Shown piece after piece: positions 48,304 through 58,139 of a DNA stretch of 64,000 nucleotides. Numbering within the stretch: the first letter of the stretch is position 1; each line of letters opens with the position of its first letter. This stretch comes from Bacillus sp. FJAT-28004 (GTDB lineage: Bacteria; Bacillota; Bacilli; Paenibacillales; Paenibacillaceae). The notes under the pieces were generated by a model that ran no database searches, was not told the origin of the DNA, and saw nothing but the letters and a program-made list of their open reading frames with translations. The DNA lies in NCBI RefSeq assembly GCF_001280845.1, contig NZ_LGHP01000001.1:3250418-3314417 (forward strand), given 5' to 3'. The position numbers were made by a program, and so were the translations under genes.

Positions 48304-49545
48304 TTATGTCCGATATGCCGCATTAATGCGAACATAGTCATAGGTCAAATCGCAGCCCCATGCCGTTGCCGTTCCTTCGCCATTATGTAAGTCAACGCGA
48401 ATAACAACGGTATCACCTTTCAAATATTCCAAGGCAACCTCTTCATCAAATACGACAGGACGGGATTGCTCCAATGTCAAAATATCGCCAAGACGGATGT
48501 CGACCGTCTCCGGATTAACCGGCTGGCCTGCACGGCCTACTGCCGCAATAATACGACCCCAGTTTGCGTCCGCTCCAAACACGGCCGATTTCACGAGCGA
48601 TGATCCGATAACCGTCTTCGCAATCGCTTGTGCAGAATCGTCGCTTACCGCACCGTTCACCTGTACCTCCACGAGCTTGGTTGCGCCTTCGCCATCGCGG
48701 GCGATCGCTTTTGCAAGCACCTCACATACATGACGGATCGCAGCTACAAATGCTGCCCAGCCTTCGTGAGCTTCTGTCAGCTCCGTATTGCCAGCAAGTC
48801 CACTCGCCATAGCAACCAGCATATCGTTCGTGCTCGTATCACCATCAACGGTAATCATATTGAAAGTCAGATCCGTCGCAAGACGAAGTACCTGCTGAAG
48901 CGCTTCGCTTCCAATAGCTGCATCTGTCGTTACGAATCCAAGCATCGTCGCCATATTCGGATGAATCATGCCCGAGCCTTTGGCTGCACCTGAGACATGT
49001 ACGCGTTTGCCGTCAAGCTCAAGCTCAACGCAAACCATCTTTTGAACCAAATCCGTCGTTAGAATCGCTTGGCAAAAATCATCCGCGCCTTCGCGATTAC
49101 CGTCCAGCTTAGCCGGAAGGCCGTCAATGCCCACGCGCACCTTGTCCATCTTCAACAGCTCGCCAATAACACCCGTTGACGCTACCGCTACATGTTCCGA
49201 AGAAACGCCAATTGCTTCAGCAAATCTGGAGCGCATTTCGTAAGCGTCCGCTTCGCCTTGTTTGCCTGTACAAGCATTCGCGTTGCCGCTATTCACAAGC
49301 ACCGCACGCAGCACGCCGCCAGAGCCGATGCTCTCGCGTGTTACTTGAAGAGGTGCAGCCTGAAACACATTAGTCGTGTATACGCCTGCTGCTGCTGCTG
49401 GCACCTCACATACGATTGCGCCAAGATCGTGACGCGTCGTTTTTTTGAGACCGCAGTGCAATCCACCTGCTTTGAAGCCTTGTGGCGTTGTTATCGAGCC
49501 GTCAGCGACGACCGTGAACAAGGCTGTCGTATTATCCTGTCCCAT
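48304..49545 (-). CDS. argJ: bifunctional glutamate N-acetyltransferase / ornithine acetyltransferase
   Basis: 413 residues. Moves acetyl from N-acetylornithine to glutamate, so the acetyl group is recycled. The self-cleavage point is in KGSGMIHPNMATMLGF (Ala-Thr, about 188-189), giving alpha and beta chains; early segment TPQGFKAGGLHCGLK is typical. ATG at 49545 with GGAG at a rather long distance (13 bases). Neither argA nor argE is needed with this enzyme. Confidence 0.97.
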   Translation of the reverse strand: MGQDNTTALFTVVADGSITTPQGFKAGGLHCGLKKTTRHDLGAIVCEVPAAAAGVYTTNVFQAAPLQVTRESIGSGGVLRAVLVNSGNANACTGKQGEADAYEMRSRFAEAIGVSSEHVAVASTGVIGELLKMDKVRVGIDGLPAKLDGNREGADDFCQAILTTDLVQKMVCVELELDGKRVHVSGAAKGSGMIHPNMATMLGFVTTDAAIGSEALQQVLRLATDLTFNMITVDGDTSTNDMLVAMASGLAGNTELTEAHEGWAAFVAAIRHVCEVLAKAIARDGEGATKLVEVQVNGAVSDDSAQAIAKTVIGSSLVKSAVFGADANWGRIIAAVGRAGQPVNPETVDIRLGDILTLEQSRPVVFDEEVALEYLKGDTVVIRVDLHNGEGTATAWGCDLTYDYVRINAAYRT

Positions 49546-49614
49546 CGTAAAATCGTATCTCCTTCACCTGTATGAGTATGGTTATAAGATCAGTAGGAAT
49601 GTTTTTGTTATTAA

Positions 49615-50664
49615 TTAAGGATAAACGGGAACGAATTGCAAACCGAGCGTCTCGTCCCAGCCCATCATCAGGTTCAAGTTTTGAATCGCTTGACCCGCAG
49701 CGCCTTTAACCAGGTTGTCGATAACAGAAACGATGGTTACGCGGTTCGTACGCTCATCGACTGCAAAGCCGATATCGCAATAGTTGGAGCCCCATACTTC
49801 TTTGGTAGACGGCCATTGTCCTTCTGGACGAATACGTACAAACTTACGTCCTTCATAATAAGAACGATATAAATCGATAAAATCACTAGTGCTCCGTTCA
49901 CCTTGAACGACCGCATACATCGTGGACATAATACCGCGCGTCATTGGCACGAGATGCGTCGTAAAGGTAGTCACGACCGGCTTATTAGCCGTATCGGAAA
50001 GAACCATTTCTATTTCTGGGATATGTTGATGCTGATTTAGCTTATATGCTTTTAAATTTTCGTTAAGTTCTGAATAATGAGTGCCAAGTGAAGCACCGCG
50101 ACCTGCACCGGAAACGCCTGATTTGGCGTCAATGATGATTGTAGATGGATCAACCCAGCCCTCTTTGACAGCTGGTAGAAGACCTAACAGTGTCGCTGTC
50201 GGGTAACAGCCTGGATTAGAGATGAATGGAGCATCCTTCACTTGATCGCCGTATATTTCGGCAAGGCCAAACACGGCTTGCTTCAAGTAAGCCTCGTCTG
50301 CTGAAGGCTTCTTGTACCACTGCTCATATAGAGCTGGCGACTTCAAGCGGAAATCTCCTGACAAATCAATAATTTTCAAACCGACTTCAAGCAAAGCTGG
50401 AACCAGCTTTGCTGCCACGCCAGCAGGCGTTGCTAGAAATACGACATCTGCTTTCGCTTTAATTGCAGCAGGATCCACATCATCAAGCAATTCTTCGCGA
50501 ATGCCTGTCAAATGAGGATAACCTTCCGTAATCGGCGTGCCTGCGCTGGATGACGATATGACTGAAGTCACCTCTGCCAGCGGATGGGATGCGAGCAATC
50601 GAATGAGTTCTACACCGCCATAGCCAGTTGAACCGATAATCGCTATTTTCACCTTTGTGCTCAT
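49615..50664 (-). CDS. argC: N-acetyl-gamma-glutamyl-phosphate reductase
   Basis: 349 residues; NADPH-dependent reduction of acetylglutamyl phosphate. GSTGYGGVELIRLL nucleotide loop (about 11-24), catalytic Cys in SNPGCYPTA (about 150), and GVSGAGR. First gene of argCJBDFGH; ATG at 50664 preceded by GGGGAGAG. Promoter with operator-like palindrome at 50824-50852 and a leader of about 150 bases. Confidence 0.97.
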   Translation of the reverse strand: MSTKVKIAIIGSTGYGGVELIRLLASHPLAEVTSVISSSSAGTPITEGYPHLTGIREELLDDVDPAAIKAKADVVFLATPAGVAAKLVPALLEVGLKIIDLSGDFRLKSPALYEQWYKKPSADEAYLKQAVFGLAEIYGDQVKDAPFISNPGCYPTATLLGLLPAVKEGWVDPSTIIIDAKSGVSGAGRGASLGTHYSELNENLKAYKLNQHQHIPEIEMVLSDTANKPVVTTFTTHLVPMTRGIMSTMYAVVQGERSTSDFIDLYRSYYEGRKFVRIRPEGQWPSTKEVWGSNYCDIGFAVDERTNRVTIVSVIDNLVKGAAGQAIQNLNLMMGWDETLGLQFVPVYP

Positions 50665-50815
50665 GTTAATCTCTCCCCGAAACTAGATACTGCATGCTAT
50701 CTTTTCCCCTGCTATGCAGCTTCATCTATTGCTCTTTCCGCACGCGGAAAGGATGTTTTCTTCCACAACTTACAATTGTACATCATTCGGTAGTTCATGG
50801 AAATACGCACATTGT
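50665..50815 (-). other. argC leader region
   Basis: About 150 untranslated bases between the predicted transcription start and argC. A small perfect hairpin CTTTCCG/CGGAAAG with CACG loop (50734-50751) is present, but no T tract follows, so it is not a terminator. No T-box or leader peptide of note was recognised. Confidence 0.45.
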
Positions 50816-50819
50816 TTCG

Positions 50820-50851
50820 TATTATTATACATTCGAATTCATAATAATACA
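50820..50851. promoter_or_regulatory. operator-like palindrome (candidate ArgR/AhrC site)
   Basis: Arms GTATTATTAT and ATAATAATAC form a perfect ten-base inverted repeat centred on the promoter spacer, which contains TTATGAATTCGAATG resembling the TGAAT...ATTCA form of ARG boxes. A second TTATGAATTC is at 50881-50890. Binding would cover both promoter boxes. Family assignment by consensus only. Confidence 0.55.
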
Positions 50852-50852
50852 A
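50824..50852 (-). promoter_or_regulatory. arg operon promoter
   Basis: Minus strand TTGTAT (50852-50847), 17-base spacer, perfect TATAAT (50829-50824), about 160 bases before argC. Confidence 0.8.
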
Positions 50853-50993
50853 CGAACAAATGATGATAATTTTGCTCATTTTATGAATTCTCTGAGAGTA
50901 TGGCCTTTTACAAAACAAGAACATTTGTTCTCGTTTCATACTAACACAGAATGATCATAATTGGTATAGTTTGGACATTAAGAAAAATGGAGC

Positions 50994-51041
50994 ACGAGAG
51001 GACACAATGTACATTTGATCATGATTAAGTCGACCTCTCGT
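50994..51041 (-). terminator. terminator-like inverted repeat after the YitT-family gene
   Basis: ACGAGAGG and CCTCTCGT arms separated by about 31 bases that contain further short palindromes, followed by ATTTTTCTT in the minus direction. Overlaps the stop codon. Long loop makes it a moderate call. Confidence 0.45.
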
Positions 51042-51925
51042 TAACTATCCAGCTTAAAGCCCTGACCAATCACCTCAGCTGTATTACTAATAATAACAAA
51101 GCTTCCAGGATCAATAGACTTAACGATTTGCTTCAGCTTTGGCACCTCATTTTGCCCGACTACTACCATTAACACCGTTCGCCCCGCGCCAGTATACCCA
51201 CCGTGGCCATCCAGCCTCGTCAATCCACGGTCCAAATCATTAAGAATCGCTTTCGCTACATCATCTGAATGATCGCTGATGATAAACGCAACCTTAGATA
51301 GCTGTAATCCGCTTTGTACAAAATCTATCGTCTTGCTCGTCACGAATAAACCAATCAAGGCGTACAGCGCAACCTCCGGAGAAATGATAATACCAGCCGC
51401 AATGATCACGCAGCCATCGAAACAAACGATAGCCAAGCTGAGCGGCAGTCCTGTATAGCGATGTAAAATTTGCGCAGCTAAATCCAGACCGCCTGTAGAT
51501 GCTCCTCCACGAAAAACAAGGCCAAGTCCTAGACCGACCCCGATACCGCCATAAATTGCCGCAAGCAGTGGATTATCCGTAGGCGATGGCCAGCCATTCG
51601 ACAGCAGCACAAACAGAGGCAATATAATCGAACCTAGCGCTGTTTTCGCTCCAAACCGTTTGCCAAGCAGCCACAGGCCCGCGATAAACAGCGGAATATT
51701 GATCGCCCATTGCGTGACTGCAGGAGTAATGCCTGCCGCTCTTTGGACGAGAATTGATATGCCTGATACGCCTCCAGAAGCAATCCCATTGGGCACCATG
51801 AACATATTGAAGCTAATCGCTACGATAGCCGAACCGATCAGGAGCTGAATAATGTTCCAAATCGACTGGGTTCGCGGACTGAAGCTGCGCCCGCCTTTTC
51901 TCCGCTTCGCCGTGCTTTCTTTCAT
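51041..51925 (-). CDS. YitT/YvjA-family membrane protein (DUF2179)
   Basis: 294 residues: five or so membrane segments in the first 200 positions (IIQLLIGSAIVAISFNMFMVP, GIGVGLGLGLVFRGGASTGGLDLAAQIL) and a C-terminal soluble DUF2179 domain (about 205-290, SGLQLSKVAFIISDHSDDVAKAIL...GYTGAGRTVLMVVV). Function unknown in the family. ATG at 51925 with AGGAG upstream. Follows prfB, as yvjA does in Bacillus subtilis. Confidence 0.9.
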   Translation of the reverse strand: MKESTAKRRKGGRSFSPRTQSIWNIIQLLIGSAIVAISFNMFMVPNGIASGGVSGISILVQRAAGITPAVTQWAINIPLFIAGLWLLGKRFGAKTALGSIILPLFVLLSNGWPSPTDNPLLAAIYGGIGVGLGLGLVFRGGASTGGLDLAAQILHRYTGLPLSLAIVCFDGCVIIAAGIIISPEVALYALIGLFVTSKTIDFVQSGLQLSKVAFIISDHSDDVAKAILNDLDRGLTRLDGHGGYTGAGRTVLMVVVGQNEVPKLKQIVKSIDPGSFVIISNTAEVIGQGFKLDS

Positions 51926-51956
51926 ACCTTTTATCTCCTCGCAAGCCGATTATCGC

Positions 51957-51997
51957 AAAAAGAAGAGTTCCACACGTTAACCGTGTTGGAACTCTTC
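51957..51997 (-). terminator. terminator of prfB
   Basis: GAAGAGTTCCAACACG / CGTGTGGAACTCTTC stem with short loop and TTTTT tract (minus direction), 33 bases after the prfB stop. Confidence 0.93.
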
Positions 51998-52029
51998 ACT
52001 GAAACTATCCATTTGTAGATGACCGCAAA

Positions 52030-53137
52030 TTACTCATGACGAATCTGATGACGCAAATATCCATCAATAAAAGCGTCGATGTCGCCATCCATAACCGCGC
52101 CGACATTACCTGTCTCTACAGAAGTACGGTGATCTTTCACCATACTATATGGATGGAAAACATAAGAACGAATTTGACTTCCCCACGCGATTTCCGATTG
52201 ATCGCCGCGTATTTCCGCCAAATGCTTCATCTGCTCCTCGATCTTCCGATCATACAGCTTAGAACGAAGCATCTTCATAGCACGTTCCCGGTTCTGAATT
52301 TGTGAACGCTCCTGCTGGCAGGCGACCACAATGCCTGAAGGGATGTGGGTAATACGGATAGCCGACTCCGTCTTATTGACGTGCTGCCCGCCTGCTCCAC
52401 TCGCCCGGTACGTATCCACCTTCAAATCCTCACTGCGAATCTCTATCTCGATGCTGTCATCGATTTCAGGGACTACATCGCATGAAGCAAACGACGTGTG
52501 GCGACGACCCGCAGAATCAAACGGAGAAATGCGAACTAAACGGTGCACACCTTTCTCAGCCTTCAAATACCCGTATGCATTGAAGCCCTTCACCAAAATG
52601 GTGACACTTTTAATGCCGGCCTCATCACCAGGCAAGTAATCAAGAAGCTCGACCTTGAAGCCGCTCTTCTCCGCCCAGCGAGTGTACATCCTGTAAAGCA
52701 TCAAACCCCAGTCCTGAGACTCCGTACCGCCGGCGCCAGGATGCAGCTCCAGAATCGCATTGAGCTTATCGTAAGGCTGATTAAGCAGCAGTTGAAGCTC
52801 AAACTCGCTTATCTTGCGCATGAGCTTCTCCACGCCACTCACAACGTCTGCTGCAAGCGACTCATCGCCTTCTTCTTCCGCCAGCTCCAGCATCATCTGA
52901 AGATCTTCCTGTTCGCTATACAACCCGTCGTAATGATCCACAACTGACTTCACCGCATTAAGCTCCGAAATAACGCTTTGCGCTTTGTCATTATCATCCC
53001 AAAAATCAGGGAATGTCATCTTCTCCTCGAAATTAGCAATAATTTCTTGCTTAAGATCTAAGTCAAAGTGACCCCCTAAGCTCTTGGAGCCGCTTGGCCA
53101 TTTCACGCAGGTCTTGTTTAACCGTTATGTCTATCAT
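52030..53137 (-). CDS. prfB: peptide chain release factor 2, expressed by +1 programmed frameshift
   Basis: RF2 (368 residues after the shift) ends translation at UAA and UGA. The zero frame starts with ATG at 53137 and reads [24 protein letters not shown], then meets TGA (53065-53063). The shift site CTT TGA C is preceded three bases earlier by the SD-like AGGGGG (53077-53072); slipping +1 continues with [15 protein letters not shown] and the rest. Downstream domains: the anticodon-like SPF ([15 protein letters not shown]) and the catalytic GGQ ([15 protein letters not shown]). Without the shift only a 24-residue peptide is made, giving feedback by RF2 level. Follows secA by 67 bases. Confidence 0.96.
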
Positions 53138-53204
53138 AGCTTCCGCTTCACCTCAAAATAATGGTTCATGGTTTATTTTATGCCATGCTCATTAATGCCG
53201 TTCC

Positions 53205-55712
53205 TTACTTGCCGTGGCATTGTTTGTATTTCTTGCCGCTGCCGCAAGGGCATGCATCGTTACGGCCTACACGATCTTCGCGCTTAGCAGGACGCTTCTC
53301 CATAGCTTCTCCGCCGCCGCTCGTCGTAGTCGTTTGGCCTTGAGCTACCTCTTGACGCTCCAGGTTGCTCTCTACGCGCGCCTTCATAATGTATCTTGCA
53401 ACTTCCTCATGGATGCTCTCGATCATTTCCTTGAACATCTCGAAGCCTTCAAATTGATATTCACGAAGTGGATCCGTACCGCCGTATGCACGCAGGTGGA
53501 TACCTTGACGGAGCTGATCCATCGCATCGATGTGATCCATCCATTTGCTATCTACCGCACGAAGCACAACGACCTTCTCGAATTCACGCATCGTTTCTTC
53601 ACCAAGCTCTTGTTCACGCTCATCATAGGAAGCAACGACTTCAGCATAAATGTAGTCGATAATTTCTTCCTTCTCTTTGCCCCAAATCTCTTCCTTGGTC
53701 AAAGATCCCTCTTGCAGGAAGTTCGCTTGAGCATAATCAACGATGGCTTGAAGATCCCACTCCTCCGGAATGTCCTCCGAACAGTGAGCCTCAACAATAC
53801 GTTCGATCACAGGCTTAAGCATTTCCATAACTTCCTGGCGAATGTTCTCCGAACCAAGAATATCGCGGCGCTGCTTATAGATAACCTCACGCTGCTGATT
53901 CATGACATCATCGTATTGTAGAACGACTTTCCGAATGTCAAAGTTATTGCCCTCAACGCGTTTCTGCGCCGATTCAATGGCTCTAGAAATCATCCGACTC
54001 TCAATCGGCTGATCCTCATCAAGTCCAAGCTTATCCATCATGCCCATAATATTTTCAGAACCGAAGCGACGCATCAGCTCATCCTCAAGCGATAGATAAA
54101 ACTGTGATGAACCTGGATCGCCTTGACGTCCAGCACGACCACGCAGCTGGTTATCGATCCGACGGCTTTCATGGCGCTCTGTACCAATGATATGCAAGCC
54201 GCCTAGTTCAGCAACCGCATCACCTAGCAAAATATCTGTACCACGTCCAGCCATGTTCGTTGCTATCGTTACAGAGCCCGATTGACCAGCGCGCGAAATA
54301 ATTTCTGCCTCTTCCGCATGGAACTTCGCGTTGAGCACTTTGTGCGTAACGCCTCTGCGCTTCAGCATATCTGATAATTTCTCCGAGTTCTCGATAGATA
54401 TTGTACCTACGAGTACCGGTTGATTTTTACTGTGGCGTTCTACGATCTCTTCTACGACCGCTTTGAATTTACCGAGTTCGGATTTGTAGACAACATCTGC
54501 AATATCCTTACGGATCATCGAGCGGTTTGTAGGCACTTGAATAACATCGAGTCCATAAATACGCTTGAACTCTTCTTCCTCTGTCTTCGCAGTACCCGTC
54601 ATACCAGCCAGCTTGCGGTACATACGGAAATAGTTTTGGAAAGTAATCGTCGCAAGCGTCATGCTCTCGTTCTGAACCTTCAGCTCTTCCTTCGCTTCAA
54701 TAGCTTGGTGAAGACCGTCGCTATAGCGACGTCCCGACATAAGACGACCGGTAAATTCATCAACGATGACAACCTCTTCTTCTTCCACTACATAATCCAC
54801 GTCGCGCTTCATAATAAAGTTAGCTTTCAGCGCTTGTTGAACATGGTGGTTGAGGGTAACATTCGCATGATCGAACAGGTTCTCGATTTGGAATGCCTTC
54901 TCCGTCTTCTCAACGCCTGCTTCAGTTAACATTACACTGCGAAGCTTAATATCGATCGTGAAATCCTCTTCAGGCTTCAAACGGCCAATAAAGCGGTCTG
55001 CTGCAAAATAGAGCTCTGTTGATTTAGCAGCCTGTCCAGAAATAATAAGCGGTGTCCGCGCTTCATCGACAAGAATGGAATCCACTTCATCAATAATGGA
55101 AAAATAAAGAGGACGCTGTACCATTTGTTCTTTGTATAGCACCATGTTGTCGCGCAGATAATCAAAACCAAATTCATTATTTGTTCCATACGTAATATCG
55201 CATGCATATGCTTCTTGCTTCTCATCATGCGATAAGCCATGAAGATTACAACCGACAGTCATACCCAGGAAGCCATACAGCTGGCCCATAAGCTCACTGT
55301 CACGCTGTGCAAGATAGTTATTAACCGTGATAACATGTACGCCTTTGCCGAGCAATGCGTTCAAATATACTGGAAGCGTCGCAACGAGCGTTTTACCTTC
55401 ACCCGTTCTCATCTCCGCAATCTTACCTTCATGCAGTACGATACCGCCGAGCAGCTGCACATCAAAGTGACGCATGCCAAGCGTACGCTTGGAAGCTTCT
55501 CTAACTGTTGCAAAAGCTTCAGGCAATATTTTGTCTAACGTCTCGCCTTTTTCAATTCTTGCTTTGAATTCCTCAGTTTTCGCGCGGAGCGCTTCGTCAG
55601 ATAAAGCAGTGAATTTTGGCTCAATCGCATTTATTTCATCTACCGTCCGTTGGATCCGCTTTACCTCGCGCTCGTTATGGTCACCAAATATCTTTTTCAC
55701 TAATCCGAGCAT
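53205..55712 (-). CDS. secA: preprotein translocase ATPase SecA
   Basis: 835-residue motor of Sec export. Walker [15 protein letters not shown] (about 100-113), [19 protein letters not shown] motif II, nucleotide-binding domain 2 with [10 protein letters not shown] and [10 protein letters not shown], preprotein cross-linking and helical scaffold domains, and a C-terminal linker ending in the zinc motif [14 protein letters not shown] (Cys-Cys-Cys-His) that binds SecB or lipids. ATG at 55712 with AAAGGGG eight bases upstream. Promoter at 55750-55778. Confidence 0.98.
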   Translation of the reverse strand: MLGLVKKIFGDHNEREVKRIQRTVDEINAIEPKFTALSDEALRAKTEEFKARIEKGETLDKILPEAFATVREASKRTLGMRHFDVQLLGGIVLHEGKIAEMRTGEGKTLVATLPVYLNALLGKGVHVITVNNYLAQRDSELMGQLYGFLGMTVGCNLHGLSHDEKQEAYACDITYGTNNEFGFDYLRDNMVLYKEQMVQRPLYFSIIDEVDSILVDEARTPLIISGQAAKSTELYFAADRFIGRLKPEEDFTIDIKLRSVMLTEAGVEKTEKAFQIENLFDHANVTLNHHVQQALKANFIMKRDVDYVVEEEEVVIVDEFTGRLMSGRRYSDGLHQAIEAKEELKVQNESMTLATITFQNYFRMYRKLAGMTGTAKTEEEEFKRIYGLDVIQVPTNRSMIRKDIADVVYKSELGKFKAVVEEIVERHSKNQPVLVGTISIENSEKLSDMLKRRGVTHKVLNAKFHAEEAEIISRAGQSGSVTIATNMAGRGTDILLGDAVAELGGLHIIGTERHESRRIDNQLRGRAGRQGDPGSSQFYLSLEDELMRRFGSENIMGMMDKLGLDEDQPIESRMISRAIESAQKRVEGNNFDIRKVVLQYDDVMNQQREVIYKQRRDILGSENIRQEVMEMLKPVIERIVEAHCSEDIPEEWDLQAIVDYAQANFLQEGSLTKEEIWGKEKEEIIDYIYAEVVASYDEREQELGEETMREFEKVVVLRAVDSKWMDHIDAMDQLRQGIHLRAYGGTDPLREYQFEGFEMFKEMIESIHEEVARYIMKARVESNLERQEVAQGQTTTTSGGGEAMEKRPAKREDRVGRNDACPCGSGKKYKQCHGK

Positions 55713-55749
55713 GGAATTCCCCTTTCGTAGTAACGCCTCTTTGCATTAA

Positions 55750-55778
55750 ATTGTATCAGTTTGTCGACACCGCCGCAA
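55750..55778 (-). promoter_or_regulatory. candidate secA promoter
   Basis: Minus strand TTGCGG (55778-55773), 17-base spacer, TACAAT (55755-55750), 38 bases before the start codon. Confidence 0.5.
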
Positions 55779-55794
55779 CGAGGATGATTGTAAA

Positions 55795-55828
55795 AGAAAA
55801 AGCCTCTCTCCATAAAGGAGAAAAGGCT
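55795..55828 (-). terminator. terminator of hpf
   Basis: AGCC...TCTCC / GGAGAGAGGCT stem followed by TTTTTC in the minus direction, 26 bases after the stop. Confidence 0.8.
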
Positions 55829-55853
55829 CATCTAATGTAATGTATAATGACGG

Positions 55854-56399
55854 CTAGCCTTGCTCAATTAACCCATATTTCCCGTCGCTGCGTTTGTACA
55901 CAACACTAACCTCTTTGTTGTCTACATTCGAAAAAACGAAGAAACTATGTCCTACCATATTCATTTGCAAAATCGCTTCTTCCACATCCATAGGCTTGAG
56001 TGCAAAACGCTTAGTACGAACGAGCTCTAGATCATCCTCTTCTTCCAGAACGCCCACTGCGGAGCCTTCTTCTTTAAATAGAGCGCGTACACCGCTGCTT
56101 TGGCGGAACTTACGATTTACTTTAGTTTTATGTTTACGTATTTGTCGTTCGAGTTTGTCCGCAACCAGATCAATCGATGCGTACATATCCTCGCTTTTCT
56201 CCTCGGCTCTTAGCATGACACCGGTGAGCGGTATGGTCACCTCAACTGCATGTTTCCCTTTGGTGACGGATAGTGTTACGTTAATTTCGGAGGTGATTGG
56301 TGCTTCGAAATATTTATCCAATCGGCTGAGTTTCTTTTCGACGTAGTCTCTCAATGCGTCTGTCACTTGAAAGTGTTGACCTCGAATGTTGTAGTTCAT
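55854..56399 (-). CDS. hpf: ribosome hibernation promoting factor, long form
   Basis: 181 residues. N-terminal S30AE domain (about 1-100, MNYNIRGQHFQVTDALRDYVEKKLSRL) binds the 30S decoding site; the C-terminal domain (about 120-178, RTKRFALKPMDVEEAILQMNMVGHSFFVF) dimerises and joins two ribosomes into 100S particles. Typical Bacillales long Hpf (YvyD). AAGGAGGAG six bases before ATG 56399. Upstream of secA as in Bacillus subtilis. Promoter at 56426-56454; no clear sigma-B or sigma-H signature seen. Confidence 0.96.
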   Translation of the reverse strand: MNYNIRGQHFQVTDALRDYVEKKLSRLDKYFEAPITSEINVTLSVTKGKHAVEVTIPLTGVMLRAEEKSEDMYASIDLVADKLERQIRKHKTKVNRKFRQSSGVRALFKEEGSAVGVLEEEDDLELVRTKRFALKPMDVEEAILQMNMVGHSFFVFSNVDNKEVSVVYKRSDGKYGLIEQG

Positions 56400-56425
56400 G
56401 GGGAACTCCTCCTTTACATGTTATT

Positions 56426-56454
56426 ATTATATCATATGTAGGCACTGAGATCAA
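56426..56454 (-). promoter_or_regulatory. hpf promoter (sigma-A type)
   Basis: Minus strand TTGATC (56454-56449), 17-base spacer, perfect TATAAT (56431-56426). Further upstream (about 56467-56493) is an AT-rich inverted repeat TTTATCT/AGATAAA around GAATATTC. Confidence 0.75.
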
Positions 56455-56554
56455 AATAGTTTTTTATCTATTTAGAATATTCAGATAAATAATGCTATAG
56501 AACTACGAGACTTGTCACAACTTAGTCATATACACCTTATTCCCACTCGGTTAA

Positions 56555-56585
56555 CAAAAAAAAGCCCCGGTTTCCCGGAGCTTTG
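56555..56585 (-). terminator. terminator of the cold-shock gene
   Basis: AAGCTCCGGG / CCGGGGCTT stem with short loop and eight T residues (minus direction). Confidence 0.92.
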
Positions 56586-56640
56586 TGTAAGTTACTTGTT
56601 TAATGATCCAAATTATAAGTTGGCTGGATCAGCCGGATAA

Positions 56641-56838
56641 TTACAGTTTAACTACGTTTGCTGCTTGTGGACCACGAGCGCCTTCAACAATATCGAATTC
56701 GACGGATTGGCCTTCTTCAAGTGTTTTGAATCCTTCAGTTTGGATAGCGGAGAAATGAACAAATACGTCGCCGCCTTGCTCAGTCTCGATAAATCCATAA
56801 CCTTTTTCCGCGTTAAACCATTTAACTTTACCTTGCAT
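56641..56838 (-). CDS. cold shock protein (CspA/CspB family)
   Basis: 65-residue OB-fold RNA chaperone. RNP1 KGYGFIE and RNP2 VFVHFSA motifs are present (about 13-19 and 26-32). ATG at 56838 gives the family's normal [13 protein letters not shown] start; a TTG two codons earlier lies too near the AAGGGA site. Promoter at 56901-56930; leader of about 60 bases. Confidence 0.96.
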   Translation of the reverse strand: MQGKVKWFNAEKGYGFIETEQGGDVFVHFSAIQTEGFKTLEEGQSVEFDIVEGARGPQAANVVKL

Positions 56839-56900
56839 GTGCAAACATTCCCTTCATCTTCAAATACTGTGAGGCATCGCTTTGTATAACCCACAATTTG

Positions 56901-56930
56901 ACTATAACACCCACTTTACGGAATTGTCAA
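56901..56930 (-). promoter_or_regulatory. cold-shock gene promoter
   Basis: Minus strand perfect TTGACA (56930-56925), 18-base spacer, TATAGT (56906-56901). Confidence 0.65.
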
Positions 56931-57035
56931 ACAATTTATTGTAAGCGAATTCATTTCAGGTGTAACAACGAATTTGGAAGGCTGTCCTTGTCGAATGAAC
57001 GGTTAAAATATCTGAAAATGGTTCTTTACTCTCAA

Positions 57036-57065
57036 AAATAAAACCGCCCAAAGGGCGGCTTTTTA
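57036..57065 (-). terminator. terminator of fliS
   Basis: AAAGCCGCCC / GGGCGGTTTT with a TTT loop and T-rich tail (minus direction). Confidence 0.9.
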
Positions 57066-57079
57066 TTCGTTCAATTTAA

Positions 57080-57505
57080 TTAAACAACGGTTGATTGCGT
57101 TTGTTTGAATGTATTTCCATTCGCTTGAGCCGCTAATTGATTATATTGCTTGGCTGCCTGAATCCAGGTTTCTTTCAAGTCAATAAGATGGGCAAGCACT
57201 TCTTCTGCCGGCTCTACATCTTTCTTCATGTTTGCTTCTATTAAACGTGTATTAAAATATTCATATAATTTGAGCAAATTTTCTGAAATGGGGTTAGAAC
57301 GATCAATTGTAATGATGAACTCACTTACAATATCCTGCACCTTTAAAAGGCTTGTATTTGCGTCTGCATAGCGTTGTTCTTTTATCGCTTCAATCCCTTG
57401 ACGGCAAAAACGGATAGCGCCATCGTAGAGCATAATAAGTAGTTGTCCTGGGGTAGCCGTTTGAATCGTATTTTGAAGATACTTATTACGTTGTTGAAGT
57501 TGCAT
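57080..57505 (-). CDS. fliS: flagellar export chaperone FliS
   Basis: 141 residues. Binds the C-terminus of flagellin in the cytoplasm to prevent early polymerisation. Conserved NTIQTATPGQLLIMLYDGAIRF (about 12-33) and a four-helix bundle pattern. In Bacillus FliS also modulates FliW-flagellin exchange. ATG at 57505 with AGGAGG seven bases upstream. Last gene of the fliD-to-fliS block here, and downstream of flaG. Confidence 0.95.
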   Translation of the reverse strand: MQLQQRNKYLQNTIQTATPGQLLIMLYDGAIRFCRQGIEAIKEQRYADANTSLLKVQDIVSEFIITIDRSNPISENLLKLYEYFNTRLIEANMKKDVEPAEEVLAHLIDLKETWIQAAKQYNQLAAQANGNTFKQTQSTVV

Positions 57506-57576
57506 TGTTTATCCTCCTAAGAACTAAATTAATGTGTCATTTAAGAGCTGTGTGGTTTCATCTTACAAAAATGGAG

Positions 57577-57990
57577 CTAACCTTTTTTATCTATTAGTAT
57601 ACCAGCCATTTCCCACATTTTGGCGACAAAGTCCAACGTTTTCTCTGGAGGGATTTCTCGAATGACTTCACCCGATGTACTATCTAGTACTTTTACTGAG
57701 ATTATATTCGTTTGCTTATGTACAGAAAACTCTAGGTTTGTGCTTTTGCCTTCCATAGCCTTTATTGCTCTATCGATTGCTTTAACAAGCTGCTCTTCAC
57801 TAATTGCAACATGCTCACCGCGAGCCTCTGCCTTTTTCAATTCTGCTGAACTAGAAAATTTCGAAAGATTTTGCAATTCACTTACCCCGCTAGCACTCGC
57901 TCTATCTACTCCAGAATTACTACTGTCAATACTGACAATACTTCGGTTCAGCGAGTTAATCACCCCAGCAACCGGTATATTAGTGTTCAT
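57577..57990 (-). CDS. flaG: FlaG-family flagellar protein
   Basis: 137 residues: a disordered N-terminal half and the conserved FlaG C-terminus (about 70-137, DRAIKAMEGKSTNLEFSVH and GEVIREIPPEKTLDFVAKM). Affects filament length in other bacteria. ATG at 57990 with GGAAGGAA upstream. Own sigma-D-type promoter at 58029-58056. Confidence 0.9.
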   Translation of the reverse strand: MNTNIPVAGVINSLNRSIVSIDSSNSGVDRASASGVSELQNLSKFSSSAELKKAEARGEHVAISEEQLVKAIDRAIKAMEGKSTNLEFSVHKQTNIISVKVLDSTSGEVIREIPPEKTLDFVAKMWEMAGILIDKKG

Positions 57991-58028
57991 TACCTATCAT
58001 TCCTTCCGCATCAATAGTCCTAGCTTAT

Positions 58029-58056
58029 ATATCGGCAACTAATCTCTTTTGTGTTA
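58029..58056 (-). promoter_or_regulatory. sigma-D-type promoter of flaG
   Basis: Minus strand TAAC (58056-58053), 16-base spacer, perfect GCCGATAT (58036-58029), about 40 bases before flaG. The -35 differs from TAAA at one base. Confidence 0.7.
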
Positions 58057-58104
58057 GAAGAAAACTTGTAATTTGTTATGGTGCGATTATCAAAATTAAA
58101 GAAT

Positions 58105-58132
58105 TAAAAATAGGCCTCTCTAGGAGAAGCCT
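58105..58132 (-). terminator. terminator of the fliT-like gene
   Basis: Nine-base stem AGGCTTCTC / GAGAGGCCT with a three-base loop, followed by ATTTTTAATT (minus direction). Confidence 0.78.
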
Positions 58133-58139
58133 TGGTTAA

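Noticed and set aside
50734..50751. argC leader hairpin as an attenuator
   Set aside because: No T tract, no alternative pairing and no leader peptide seen.
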